Assembly (NCBI RefSeq): GCF_018991925.1
Contig: NW_024724368.1
Location: 6,198,652 to 6,262,651 of the forward strand
DNA from: Homarus americanus
Lineage: Eukaryota; Arthropoda; Malacostraca; Decapoda; Nephropidae
Length of the DNA: 64,000 bases
Reading direction: 5' to 3'
The notes beneath the pieces were generated by a model. It was not told the DNA's origin. It was given only the letters and a program-made list of their open reading frames with translations, and made no database searches. Shown piece by piece: positions 21,620-48,909 of the stretch; the stretch's first letter is position 1, and every line of letters begins with the position of its first letter. The position numbers were made by a program, and so were the translations under genes.

Positions 21620-22835
21620 AATGAATACAAATTATATAGAGGTCTGAAAATGTGGCAGCAATTTAATCTGACATTATGTAACTTGTTGTAATTCAGAAGA
21701 AACTCTGAGTTATGTAACATTTGTCTTGAGATACATGTACAGTGTTGCTATTGTTGTTGTTGTGATTGTTGTTATTCACTCTGTATCTAGATTAACTCTG
21801 GCTAGATAAACAGTTTCATTTGACCTCCCTCGAGTGATTATCCGTCTCCCGTCTGGCTCTGGGTACTTGACAGAGAAACAGACCAACAAAAAAAAAGAAG
21901 TAATTTGTTGTGGTATTCAATGACGTAGAAGATGTAGAGAGAAACAAGAAACACTAACAGGTTCTGGAGTCTTGTTAAGCTGCCGGTGTAATAATTTTTT
22001 TTTGGTTTTGGTTTTTTTTTCGTCTTTTGTTTTATGGGTTTTAATTTAAAGTTTGACCAATGTATTATTTTGTTTCTACTGTAGTTATATCCACGTTAGT
22101 CTCTGTGTTGAGTTAGTCCTTGCTGAGTGAATTTAGTAATGTTTCTTCATGTCTACAGTAAGTGACCATCTATCTTATAATGCTTTCACTACATGGGGAT
22201 TAATTTAACTCTACTGCGTATCTCATTCTATACTTGAATTTATGTCACTGTCAATCTGTTTTCTTCACTGTTACTGTCACTCTCCGTCACTGTCATTGTT
22301 ATTGCCACTCTCTCACTTTCACTGTCACATATTGCCCCCTCTCACTGTCACTCTGTCACCGTCACTGTCAGAGGAACCCCTTTTACCTTCACCATCACAT
22401 GAATAACACAGTCCCGTCCACTTAACAAATTGCCACTGAGTTTTGGTCTCCCCGACGAGTGTGTTTGGTCAGATTCTCAACCAATCACAGGTACTGGTGG
22501 TGTTTTTTTTGTTTTTTTAATCAGTAAATCAAATTCTGGGTGGATCAGGACGGAGTGGTATTGAAAGGATCTTCTGTAAAGCCTGAGACTCGGTTGAAAA
22601 GTCCTACTGGAGAATTACCTATCATTGTTCTGTACACTGAAAGCGCTTATGTACGTGTTCGGTTATTGTTCATGTTCACTGTACAATAGCCACCACCAGG
22701 AAGCTCATTAACCCCGGTCACCAGTACAAGTTATGGTGGCGTGAGTTATGGTAATGGTCACACAACATGTTTTTAACTCCTTCTGCAACGCCCCTTCATT
22801 TGTCTGGGGCTCGGCTTGTGGCCACACCCACCCAC
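21620..22835. other. no recognisable gene
   Basis: It has T-runs near 21995-22030 and a CACTGTCACTCTGTCACTG degenerate repeat at 22245-22370. Confidence 0.45.
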
Positions 22836-22837
22836 CC

Positions 22838-23060
22838 ATCCACTGCACCGTTGGTCACACCCACTCTTTGTAGTATTGGCCACACTTACTCATTGTAGTA
22901 TTGGCCACACTTACTCATTGTAGCATTGGCCACACTTATTCATTATAGTATTTGCCACACCCACTCATTGTAGCGTTGGCCACACTCATCCACTGCGGTA
23001 TTGGCCACACCCAACCACTTTATTAATGGCCATACCCAATCATAGCGCTGGCCACACCCA
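22838..23060. repeat. degenerate ~28-bp tandem repeat
   Basis: TTGGCCACACTTACTCATTG-type unit, about eight copies with divergence. Confidence 0.85.
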
Positions 23061-23834
23061 ATGGACTAACTTACTCAGCTAAAATTACCACAGTCATTCC
23101 AACAGTAATAACGGATAGAATTTATATAAAAAAAGTCGCTAGAAATCCTCAATTAACTTTCAATTCTTTACCTGGACGCTTGGGGCTCCGGGGTGCGTCT
23201 AAGGGAACAGTCACTGCCTCGGTGTAATCCAACAGACGTAAAAAAGGTGAAGTTCTCGTTGGTAGTTATTATAATTTTACAGACGTAATTGTTGTGTCAT
23301 TGGCGAGTTGTCTCTGAGTCTTGGCTTCATTATACAGTATCAGTGAATGTCTCTCGGTGGTTGTGGTCGCTCGGGTCACCTTCACCTTTACTGAGGAAAC
23401 GTGTCAGTCTGTCACAGCGGCAGGGAACAGCATAACCTGTCACAGAAGCGGTAAACGTCTTAGCCAAACCTAGCGTAATGTTACGTTAGTTTGGTTAGGT
23501 TAGGTTAGGACCACTCACCGATTAAAACATTCATTTCTCAATTTGACTAAAAATCCAGTCATTTCATGAAATACCTGATTACATGGATTGACTGTAACTC
23601 ACACACACACACACACACACAGTACAGAAAGTTGACATTTAACTGTATAAGCCAACAAGTGAATGTGGCCTCTCAGGTAGATGGGTCAGTAGCTCTATAA
23701 ATATTCCAGTGAGGTCATGAGGTCATTAAAGGTCAGCTGGTAAGGTATATCGGCAACCCACGACAGCTGCTGGTTAACTTAGTACTACAATGACCTGTTA
23801 CGAGGTCATTGACTTAGGTGGTGTAGGTTAGTGG

Positions 23835-24447
23835 TAGTCCCAGGAATAGTACAGTGGTCCCAGGGATAGTACAGTGGTCCCAGGGATAGTACGGTGGTTC
23901 CAGGGATAGTACAGTGGTCCCAGGGGTAGTACAGTGGTCCCAGGGATAGTACAGTGGTCCCAGGGATAGTACAGTGGTCCCAGGGATAGTACAGTGGTTC
24001 CAGGGATAGTACAGTGGTTCAGTGGTTCAGGGATAGTACAGTGGTCAGGGATAGTACAGTGGTCAGGGATAGTACAGTGGTCCCAGGGATAGTACAGTGG
24101 TCACAGGGATAGTACAGTGGTCCCAGGGGATAGTACAGTGGTCACAGGGGATAGTACAGTGGTCCCAGGAGGTGGTCCCAGGAAAGTACAGTGGTGGACA
24201 GTGGTCACAGGGGATGGTACAGTGGTCCTACAGTGGAGGGATAGTACAGTGGTCACAGGGATAGTACAGTGGTCACAGGGATAGTACAGTGGTCCCAGGG
24301 ATAGTACAGTGGTCCCAGGGATAGTACAGCGGTCCCAGGGATAGTACAGTGGTCACAGGGATAGTACAGTGGTCCCAGGGATAGTACAGTGGTCCCAGGG
24401 ATAGTACAGTGGTCCCAGGGATAGTACAGTGGTCGCAGGGATAATTA
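23835..24447. repeat. 20-bp minisatellite, about 30 units
   Basis: CAGGGATAGTACAGTGGTCC repeated head to tail, with a few scrambled units at 24020-24240. Confidence 0.97.
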
Positions 24448-25199
24448 TCTGGGAACTGTGTCAGAAATTCAATTATAATTTTTTCTTATTTTTTTACGTG
24501 TTTCTTTATTTTCTGTTATTTTTTATTATATATATATTTTTTAATTTGATTTGCTTAGTTTTATTGTGTTTAATTATTGTTTTCTTGAGTTAAAGTACTG
24601 TAGTAACTGTCCTTATATCGGAGGGTTGGCGACCACAGTCCTCCACTCTAAACGGTTTGTGACACTTTTTTTTTGTCCAATCCTCTGATATTTTGTATCT
24701 CTCTGGGGACTCCCTTCATCCATCCCGGTCTCTTCCTTCCCTCATTCATACGTCCGTTATTACCCTTTCATCCCTTATTACTTCTCTCTGTTTTTTCTAT
24801 AAATTTCAAGGATTTTTGTTGAATTTGTCCCAATCTTATTACTGTATTTCTTCAGTTGTTTTCCTGTCAGTATAACTTATTTCAAAGACCTTTAACCTCT
24901 TTTTATGGTATCTGCTTAAAGTGTACACGCTTCTGACCTTCACAAAAGTCCTGACCATTTATAACATTTCAACAGTTTTTTTTCTCAGATTGAAGTTAAT
25001 GTCCATTTTATTAGGTATTTTAGATTGTTTATGCTTGGTGGTGGGCTGTTCCTTCACCAGAGTGAGGTGTGAGCGACCTCTACCTCTCATCGTTCATTCC
25101 CAGCTTTTCATACTATTGTCTTCAGTTGAGGAAAGGTTTAGGGGGCATCTATTCTCAACTTTATCTCTTGCCTTTGAATAAACATGGGTAGACAAACAC
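24448..25199. other. AT-rich intergenic sequence downstream of fringe
   Basis: T-rich (24475-24600) with no recognised gene; short frames have no domain. Confidence 0.45.
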
Positions 25200-25219
25200 A
25201 CAGTCAACAGTTCTTTATA

Positions 25220-25225
25220 TTTATT
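25220..25225 (-). terminator. candidate poly(A) signal of fringe
   Basis: AATAAA on the minus strand lies within TTGTAAATAAATATAAAG, followed by an A/T-poor segment near 25.2 kb. It is chosen as the distal end of the fringe transcript; no transcript data support it. Confidence 0.35.
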
Positions 25226-25639
25226 TACAAATTATACACAATAACTATATCAATAATCTGAGAAATTTACAATAAAAATCTGTTTGTTTTCTTCGATTAA
25301 TATTTTATGATTATCGAAACAACATCAAACGAATCTTCAAAAAAAATTAGATCAGAATTTTACATATTTTTTTTTGTATAAAAATTAAAAATAAGTCTGG
25401 ATCCTGATTCATTAAGATTATATATGTTGAATATTTTGTCCTTTAACTGAAGGTAGAGTCTTGATGTGATCTGGACGCCATATTAGATGTTATTTTTGAG
25501 TCTCAGTGTAATTTTGAAGTAATTTTCATGTAATTTGGTGTTATAACTCAGCCAATATATTTTACATCCAGTTAGGATAAAAATTTCAACATACAAACCT
25601 CTGAGAATCGTGGACCCGGATCGTCTAAGGCACACTACA

Positions 25640-25647
25640 TATCACAG
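25640..25647 (-). promoter_or_regulatory. second K-box / miR-2 family 8-mer site
   Basis: The minus strand reads CTGTGATA near the distal end of the candidate 3' UTR, identical to the proximal site. Confidence 0.45.
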
Positions 25648-25857
25648 TGCAGGGAAACATTATAATAGTGGTCGTCTTGTAGAAAAAAAAAGGAAATGTA
25701 CATCTGACTAGCTTATATATATAGAGATTGTCAAAGGAGTTACATTGGAATACAGTATATTGTCTTTTTTTTTAAGGAGAATCGACTTTTTTTTTATAGG
25801 TTTTTTTGTATATAGAGGGTGTATGATTCTCTGGGGGGGGGGGGTGTTTAGGGGAAG

Positions 25858-25864
25858 TGGAAGA
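25858..25864 (-). promoter_or_regulatory. GY-box-like GTCTTCC
   Basis: The minus strand reads GTCTTCC, the GY-box of Drosophila Enhancer-of-split/Bearded complex 3' UTRs (miR-7 target class). A single 7-mer can arise by chance. Confidence 0.25.
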
Positions 25865-27477
25865 CCTGTTACATTACTATAAAAATTACATGTAACTATA
25901 TGTTCAACAGCTGACGACGTTTGCTTAGAAGTTATATGTCATGGAGATATAAAACTGCTATTTGTAACTTTAAAAACCTGATGTTATGAAATGAATATGG
26001 AAATATATCAGATGATATCATTAATTACACGTGTTCACTTACCCAGAGACCATAAAACACTCTTTAATGAAGAATATTGAGCGAACTCTGCAGTACTTCA
26101 AGTCCCATAGGGGGAAGCCGCCGACCACCATCCTGGGATTAAAAAGACCACTCACTATCAGTACAACCAATGAGTCTTTTTTTTTGTCCCAGGAGAGCCT
26201 CGGCTTCCCATAATGGCAAGATGTTCGATGGTAAAGTCAGTTTTCTTACAGGCTTACCGTATTTTTTTTTGTCAATTTTATATCATCACCTTCAGTTCCT
26301 CATAACAGGGACCATTAATACAGTTGCCAAAACTCCTAAAAATTAATATAGATATATAATATAAGTATAGATATATGAATTCTGTTCATGAGCAGATTTA
26401 TTATGAGTAATACATTCTGCCTTTATCTTTCACTCTCTCGTGCACTCGTCCACTCACCCCTGTAGTTATCTCTCTCTCTCTCTCTCATGTCTTCTTCCAC
26501 TCACACCTGGCTTATTTTCTCTATCTCTCTCTCATGCTATCATACATCACTGCTGTCATTCTCTCCCTCCCTCTCTTATATGGTCGACCATTCACTCTTG
26601 CCATAATCTCTCATACTCTTCCTTTCATACATCGTACCATTCACGCCTCCCTTGCCCCCCTCCCCACCCTGCCCTGCCACGCTCTCCTGGTACAATACTC
26701 TGGGGTCCATACCGTCACCCCTCCACATGAGACCGATAATTTTGGTTGTGGGAGGGTGAACCAACACATCATATACCACTACTAACAGATCCTCCCTAAA
26801 ACTAGAGATGAGCAACACAACAGTTAACTAATAAAGAGAGTAAGTGTCTTTGACTCTTTGTTCACAGTTGAGGAAGGTTCGTAGTAGGTCCTTCCTATCC
26901 ATAACAACTCGAGTAACTTTATTAAAGATCATTAGATGAAAGATACAATGCTATCGAGTAGACAACCTAATGGAGTTATAAGCGATTTTGTTGTATATAT
27001 TGAGGAGCAGTGAATCGATCACCACCCCTCCATGGTGTCACGTGATGAAGGAATGTTTTGACTATAACTTGGCAGATCATGGAGGACTACGGCACAATTT
27101 AGTGGCTAGAGGATCCACACCCTCAGACTGACGACCAAAATGTGGATAATAACTCAGGCTTCCAACACGATTCTTCAACCTCGCAGGGGGAAGTGGTGGC
27201 TGTAACCTAGTACTTCACCTGGTACTTGTGAAGAATTTAGTCACCCGGTATTTGTGAAGAATTTAGTCACCCGGTATTTGTGAAGCATCTAGTCACCTGG
27301 TACTTGTGGAGAATTTACTCGGATACAAGTACCAGCTACCAGTCGATTTTGAAAGGCCTGATCTCTGTATTGAACTGTGAGGTGAAACAGTTACTACGGC
27401 TTGGAAAAAATACCCAACGTCTTGAACACTCAACAGGCCGTCTTGCTTACTTCCTCTAGCAAGGGGCCGCTACCCAG

Positions 27478-27485
27478 TATCACAG
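27478..27485 (-). promoter_or_regulatory. K-box / miR-2 family 8-mer site
   Basis: The minus strand reads CTGTGATA, 72 nt after the fringe stop. This is the K-box and a perfect 8-mer match to the miR-2/miR-13 seed family, which regulates many Notch-pathway transcripts in Drosophila. Function here is inferred. Confidence 0.5.
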
Positions 27486-27556
27486 CAATGAATTTGAGAT
27501 TATAGCACTCGGTTCTTCTACATATCTAAATATTCTTGTGCTAACTCCCTCCGGTG

Positions 27557-42279
<14,723 letters not shown>

Positions 42280-42951
42280 CTGGAAAGAAGAAATTGGTCG
42301 TTAGATCAAATGAAAGTCTGTATTTAACATCTAGGTTAAGGGACCATCTTGTTGATACAGTCACCTCATGGGTATTACTGTACCTGTGTTGTATATCTAA
42401 TTAGGTAGGACAAATAGCTTTTAGGTTTATTAAGAGTCAACTACACACCAACTTTATAATCCCATCACTACATGTTAATTATTGTTATGTATCAGTAGCT
42501 AAAACAACTATCTTGTGCAGGTGGGGGGTCGATATGCTCCGAAATTTTACGTGTGACTAGTGACATCCCTCATATACCCAAATTTATCGTCCATGGTCTT
42601 ATAGTGTTTCCCACAAAGTATGCACAGATAGTTGTTTTAGCTGTTGCACATGTTAAGTAATTTCTAAATGTTTATTCATACTACTGTAGGTTAATATTAC
42701 TCTTCATACTTAAGTTAATTATCATTTCTACCACCGTAAGGCGTTAAGGCACACACACACACACACACACACTCGTATGTTCTGGGCAGCAAAACATGGA
42801 TAAAAAACAACATTCGTCATGGTGGCAGTGGTTCATGGAATCCAAGCCAGAGTGGCACATTTATGACACCTGACACCGACCCCGCCTGGCACCCGGGGCG
42901 TTACGTCATGCGAGGCTTTTATAGAGCATAACGTCTGCCTACACACACACA

Positions 42952-42993
<42 letters not shown>

Positions 42994-45900
42994 GTAGATC
43001 AAGTAAACACAGAAACTTCAAATAACGGGAGAAACAAGAGAGAAACATAAAGACAGATGTAGAAACTGGGAGGAAGTAACTAAAAAAAACAGCAACGACA
43101 ACATAGTGAGCTGCCAGACATCATTCATCTGCCACACAACAGGTGATGACAATACACCCCCTCCAAAAAAAAAAGGTCTCAGTGGCGTAACTTTCTGAGA
43201 TCTGTTTTCAGGATGACACCGAAGCCTTCGTAACATGAAACAGTAACCACAAGAACGTATATACATGCCAAGACCATCAAGATATTCTTTTGTCAATCAA
43301 ACTTTATAAAAACAAAATGAAACTAAAATCCAACAAGACTTAGTGGTTTTATTTCTATATTTAGCCTTGTGTTGGTAAATGAATCCTGACTGAACAGAGC
43401 CACACGGGGGAAAACAGAGCCACACAGGGGAATATATCAAGAGTCGTCCACGAAGCTTAAGTTACAATTCAATAAACAAGTGACACCAAAATCTAATGAA
43501 TCTAAGTGGTACAGATGTCAGACGCCTGTTATTTTTATGTATTTTTTTTTACTGGTATATGAACCTCACCGACAGGAACTACTAATTATAGCAGCACACA
43601 TACCAGAGACGTCGATATGAGGAGACAACGTCAGGCTGGTGGTGGTGGTCGCTGTGAGAATGTCAACATTACACGAGTCAGGAATGTGGCCCACCACCAC
43701 CATCCTTGGCACACACACACACTTGCCAATTACCACACTGTTAGCGCCTCAAAACCAGCCGCCAGAGCCACCAAGACGTAGCCTGTATTATCAGGGCAGT
43801 GATCTACCGTGCTGGCATGTACTGACCGTCAGGTGGTGGTGGTGGGGAGGCCGAAGGAATTGGTGTGACGGTGGAACTTTTATGAGTTCCAAGAATGTAG
43901 TAAAAGATTTGTACTTGGAGGTTTTGTTTAAAGTTAAGTCGTACTGATAACTGTTGTGATGGATGAGGGTTGTACTTTTTTCTTTAAATATGGTTATTTC
44001 ACCAACCTCAGTTTCGCGGTGAGCTGATTGGTCGCTGAAAGTTCGTCCTGATTGGTTGACGCAATGGATTAACAGCGTAAATTACATAGATAACAACAAT
44101 AAATTTCGAAGATCTCGCTGTAGTTTACAAAGATTACATAAGTGAGGAACACTGTAACGTACCCAGGATCGTCACGCATCGACTTGGCTTAACAGTAATG
44201 CTGTATTTTTCCGTCCCAGTTCCTCCCTTCCCCATGACTCCCTAATCTGTGTCCAGCCGCCCTCCGCCCCCAGCCTGGGAATGTGCTGGCCCCGGAAATC
44301 CTGAGGCATTTACATCACTGCTTCCCTGATTGTACACTTGTATCAGCGTCTATCTGTCTGCTGTATCTATCTGCACGTCAAGGAGTAAACTAGCGAGTCC
44401 ACGAGGTCTACAGGACGAGAGTTTAGTCAGCAGCTCTGGTCAGCATTCGTCTTATAAACAGAAATAATCACACGACTCGGTTATTTACCCTCACGGTGGC
44501 TACATTTCATTCATGGTCATTTTATTTTAAGATACAAAGACATTTCAGACTAAGATTCGGTGTACTAAGGAGTTTAAAATTATATTCACTCAAAATATTT
44601 CAAATCAGGTTAAGAGGAACGTTGGGTACACGGCGGGCAAGTTGTCCTGGCTACCACAGTGGCCCGGGGCATCACCTCTCTACCCACACTTTATGGTGGT
44701 CGGCGCCCACACCCAGCTACCTGAAGAAGTTTTTATAGCAGTTTTTTTCCCTCGCGTCTTTCTGGTTAAAATCCTCCGATACGTCTTGACCTCTTACTTA
44801 TTAGGAGCGGCTGAGGAGTTCACCTGCATTCATGTTGTTGTTGCTTTCGTCGAGATCATCTTAAAGCGACTCACAGACACGCCTTTACAACCTACCAGTC
44901 CTTTGAAGTTCATGTCCAATTAGAACCTTTTATGACAGTTGCGTTTCGCGTCCCTTGTCGGGTTGTGTCATGTGGCTCTCACGTGTGGCTCAGGCGACTC
45001 CAGGCTCCTCAACAGGTCGGGAACACTAGGCCATAAATGTCCTGTCCACAGCCACTCCTGTTTTAGCCATCTTGTTGCCGGTGTTCTCACAGTTATCGAG
45101 AAAGACGTATGACTTAAGACTCTTGTGTGTAGGTTCTCAAAGAGGAGACGACCATCTGTGTGAATTTGTCTGAACGTTGAAGTCTTTTTAACGTTCGAGG
45201 GACAAACACAAACAAATAAGTGAAACTAAACACACACACATGCAGTCAGTACACACACACACACACACACACTACCCCCTACCATAACCACCACCAAGAA
45301 AATTAGTGAATAAGATAAAGGTTGCACAAGTCTCCCGCCCGATGTACCTGGCCAAACATAACACCAATTGTCGAAATCAAATCTGACCCTGGAGTGACCA
45401 TCACTGACACGGGCTTTGATTTAGGGTCCGCTCTGTACAATCACACAACCCTAAGGTGCAATTACCAGGCAGGTAAGGACTTAGTGCCCTCAGGGCCTTG
45501 TCATTAAGAGAGACCAGGTGAGCTCAGGGAGAAGATTACCGTGGTGTCTCCAGGCCTAGCTGATTTAGGTCGCTGTCTTGAAATTTAATAACACGACCCG
45601 GCAGTTTTTCCCCCTCGACCGTGGCCGGGTTTGTGAAGGTAGAAATTGAGGGACCTCACTCCCTCCTCCTCCTCTTTCCTCCCTCCAACCGGCCGTTACA
45701 GTGTTGGGTGACAGCCGGTCCTCAGGAGGCCGGCAAATATAGGCCTATGGTTACTATGTGGGTATTGTTTGCCTTTGAGAAGTCACCGAGTCTTTTGTCT
45801 TGACGACCACGAGCGGGAGTAGTAGCCACTATTGTCCACTCCACCACTCGCCGTGAAATAAGTCACCTCAATACCTTACCTGAGAAAACCCCCAGGTATC

Positions 45901-46720
45901 GTTAATTAAGGATTAACCGGAAGGAATTACACTTGGGCGTCTATCAGGCATATTATCCACAACACCGCCGCCCGTCTTGGAGAAACTTACTTCACTCCTT
46001 AACGTAAACATACCTGAGAAAGCCTCAGGTATCGATAATTAAAGACATACCTGAAGGTGTTACACGTAGAGGCGGAAACAGTATACATTTTCGGCACAAA
46101 TGAGACTAGCGGACACAACAACTCAGGAAGACTAATGGAGGCAATATAATACAATATATAGAGTGGTAATGCGAGACTCTGGGACCACACTCTGTCTCGC
46201 CCTCACCACCGTAACACACCGTGATCCGTACAACACCTGGTGCTGGTGGTCGACACACGCTGTGGGACTCCGACACTCGTATTAACCAGAATTAGTTACC
46301 CTGAGTACCTTGTTGGTGTGTGTTTTAGTGTCCAAACTGTCGTTTTTATCCCTCTGATGCACAGTTTTGTTCTCAGTTACTTGGTATGTAAAGTTACGAC
46401 CTGATGTATCGAAAAGTTAACTATAAAGATCTAATTATTATTATTAGTAGTAATAGTAGTAATAGCAGTACCAGTAGTAGGGTTATTATTATTATTATTA
46501 TTATTATTTGTTTTAATTTCATTCCAATGTTTCTGCAATATTGTGTTTCTCCTGTTTGAGACTTCCACTGCTGAGTTTTTCCCACCAGAAGTAACTAAGA
46601 CAACAGACACAATTTACCATCATTTCAAAGCTTCTTCTGCCAACACAAAGAATTATTAAATATATAAAAATAGCGAAAGCAACATAAGGGCAAACTTAAG
46701 ACATGTTTTGTGGTAAAATA
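42280..46720. other. fringe upstream intron or 5' intergenic; no exon found
   Basis: I looked on the minus strand for the expected upstream fringe exon (VKT-x-FH-x-R-L-L-TW ending near DQ) and found none. It contains (CA)n at 42751-42772, (CT)n at 42953-42990, short CA runs, and otherwise unique sequence. Confidence 0.5.
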
Positions 46721-46722
46721 TG

Positions 46723-48215
46723 AATAAATGTCCTCAATCCTCGTCCTGCTCACCCTCTGCCTCTTGACTATAACATTAACAGCATGCCCTTGGAACTATG
46801 TAGCTCCTATAAATATCTTGGAATTTGTGTGAATGATGCAAACTTTGTCAGCAACCTTCGTGACAAACTAATGCAGCGCATTAAACCCCTCAGAACCCTT
46901 GTTGGCAAGGGCTATGGAATTAACATCACATATGCTCGTACTTTCTATCTTCACTTCATTCGTTATGTAGTTGACTATCATGCTCTCCATCTTGTGACTA
47001 TTCCGCCTAAACAACTCAACAGCCTTGAGGTAGTGCAAAATGAAGCCATGCTCATCATTCTAGGTTGCCCAAAATCAACCAGAATTGTAAACATGAGGAA
47101 AGAGCTTGGACTGCCCTCCCTGTCTGAGAGGATAGCCCTACTTAATACCATGTTTTGTGTCAAAGTTTTGAAGAACAAAGGTTCTCAAACTACAGCTCAA
47201 ACTGAGTTGATGTTCTATCAAAGTAATCCCGACCATCTCGCTAACCTTCCACAAAAGACTCTCTTTGGGGCGTGGCTTCATAAAAGTGTTGCACATCTCC
47301 TGAAACTGAATGTCCCAATCACCCCAGACGAACCTATTAATGCCATTCCTCCTTGGCTGGACATATCAGTTCCAATTAATTACACTTCTGTTGGTAGTAA
47401 GCAAATGTTAAACACCGATGTGGTGAGATGTGTCACACTAGAAACTATTAACAGACACACTATACTATTGAATGTGACACTGTCAAAGACTTCAGGCCAC
47501 CTGACTTATTGTATTTTGAACTATGTAATTACTTCATTGAATCAGGTGTGCTTGAGGACATTCTTGCTGTTTATCCCAAATTTGCTAGCCCACACTGATT
47601 AGTCTTCAATTAGAATATGACTCCAATGTATTTGATCCACTGACCTATATATGCTGCTGGTGAATGTGATGTATTTCCTTCTTTGTGTACGAACCTCTGT
47701 CCTGCATGGCAGTGAACAGTGGCATTACCCACATGAACCTGACCTATATATAGTGTCAATGAATATGATGACTTCTTTGTGTACGAACCTCTGTCCTGTA
47801 TGGCAGTGAAAAGTGACATTACCCACATGAATCTGACCGACGTATATGTATGTATGTGTGCGTGTGTGTATGTATATGTACATGTACATGTGTATGTATA
47901 TACGTATATGTATGTATATGTGTGTGTGTGTGTGTCTACATATATGTATATGTACTGTCAATGAATACGATGCATCTCTTTGTGTACGAACCTCTGTCCT
48001 GCATGGCAGTGAACAGTGACATTACCCATATGAATCTGACCTCTATACATTTATAGTTGTTAATGAATATGATGTATTTCTTTGTGTATGAACCTCTGTC
48101 CTGCGTGGCAGTGAGAAGTGATACCACCCTCAGTGTCAAGACCTGACTGAATTACTCACAATAGGCAAACTGTACTACAAGCTCTGCCAATAAATTTCTT
48201 AAACTAAACTAAAAA
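46723..48215 (+). mobile_element. non-LTR retroelement 3' fragment with minisatellite 3' UTR
   Basis: An open frame from about 46723 (ATG at 46784) to 47602 encodes the post-catalytic RT/thumb region of a jockey-type LINE: SSYKYLGICVNDANF, then a LEVVQNEAMLIILGCPK block typical of LEVLQN-A-R-ILG-P. The YADD-bearing half is missing and no RNase H is seen, so the copy is 5'-truncated. After the stop comes a 3' UTR of tandem units, then CCAATAAATTTC and a CTAAACTAAA-rich end near 48213. The open frame of more than 270 codons suggests a fairly young copy. It is antisense to fringe. Confidence 0.8.
47645..48130. repeat. ~95-bp tandem repeat within the LINE 3' UTR
   Basis: Four units share TTTGTGTACGAACCTCTGTC and CTGCATGGCAGTGAACAG, then ACATTACCCACATGAA. 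Unit 2 is followed by an expanded TGTATATG/GT microsatellite (47842-47956). Confidence 0.9.
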
Positions 48216-48239
48216 ACATTGGTGTTTATCTCCAGATTC

Positions 48240-48366
48240 TTCCTTGGGTTATATTAGGTTAGGCAAGGTTTGGTTTGGTGTGGTCAGGTCAGGTCAGGTC
48301 ATTCTAGGTTGTGTTAGGTTAGATATTCTTCAGGTGAAATAGGCTGGGATGGCTAATCATCAGGTT
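48240..48366. repeat. foldback family, right arm
   Basis: GGTTAGG/GGTCA tract, then TTCTTCAGGTGAAATAGGCT and GGATGGCTAATCATCAGG. Confidence 0.75.
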
Positions 48367-48384
48367 TTCACATCTTCCGTTCGA

Positions 48385-48595
48385 CAGTCTCACATCTCCC
48401 GTTCGACACGTTCTCACATCTCCCGTTCGACACGTTCTCACATCTCCCGTTCGACACGTTCTCACATCTCCCGTTCGACACGTTCTCACATCTCCCGTTC
48501 GACACGTTCTCACATCTCCCGTTCGACACGTTCTCACATCTCCCGTTCGACACGTTCTCACATCTCCCGTTCGACACGTTCTCACATCTCCCGTT
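48385..48595. repeat. 24-bp minisatellite
   Basis: About nine near-perfect units of GTTCTCACATCTCCCGTTCG plus ACAC, so all frames stay open. It directly abuts a foldback arm. Confidence 0.97.
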
Positions 48596-48717
48596 ACGAC
48601 AGAAGCCTAACACAGAGATCCTCGTTAACCACCATACCTTCCCTGAGGATCGGGAGTGACTGAGCTAATACAGACGTAACAGAGACTCCAAGTGCTGGGT
48701 TAAATATTGTAAAATTT

Positions 48718-48907
48718 GGATGACCTGAAGATTAGACACCCCAGTTTATTTCACTTGATTAAACACCCATAACCTAATGTAATTTACCTTTACCTTACCG
48801 AATAAATATACCCTAATGTAACCTAACCTGACATAATATAATCTACATAACTTAATCTAACCCTAACTTACGTCGCATTAAGGGGTGGTTAATCCTCAGG
48901 TGATCCT
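48718..48907. repeat. foldback element, full copy
   Basis: GGATGACCTGAAGATTAGAC and TTATTTCACTTGATTAAACA on the left. The centre holds diverged CCTAATGTAACC units. The right end is GGGTGGTTAATCCTCAGGTG. Confidence 0.75.
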
Positions 48908-48909
48908 CA

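Larger units (their letters stand above)
25200..27556 (-). other. candidate fringe 3' UTR
   Basis: This 2.3 kb AT-rich stretch after the fringe stop has no transposon or minisatellite I can identify. A minus-strand AATAAA at 25220-25225 marks a plausible poly(A) site near 25.2 kb. It contains two CTGTGATA 8-mers and one GTCTTCC (listed separately). The 3' limit is inferred, and a nearer poly(A) site is possible. Confidence 0.5.

Noticed and set aside
45780..45815. Minus-strand VVVKTKDS considered as the upstream fringe exon
   Set aside because: The following sequence lacks the FH-R-L pattern and soon hits a stop.
48319..48663. RTCRTGDV / SRSTRSHI repeat proteins
   Set aside because: A 24-bp minisatellite with period divisible by three; no gene signals.
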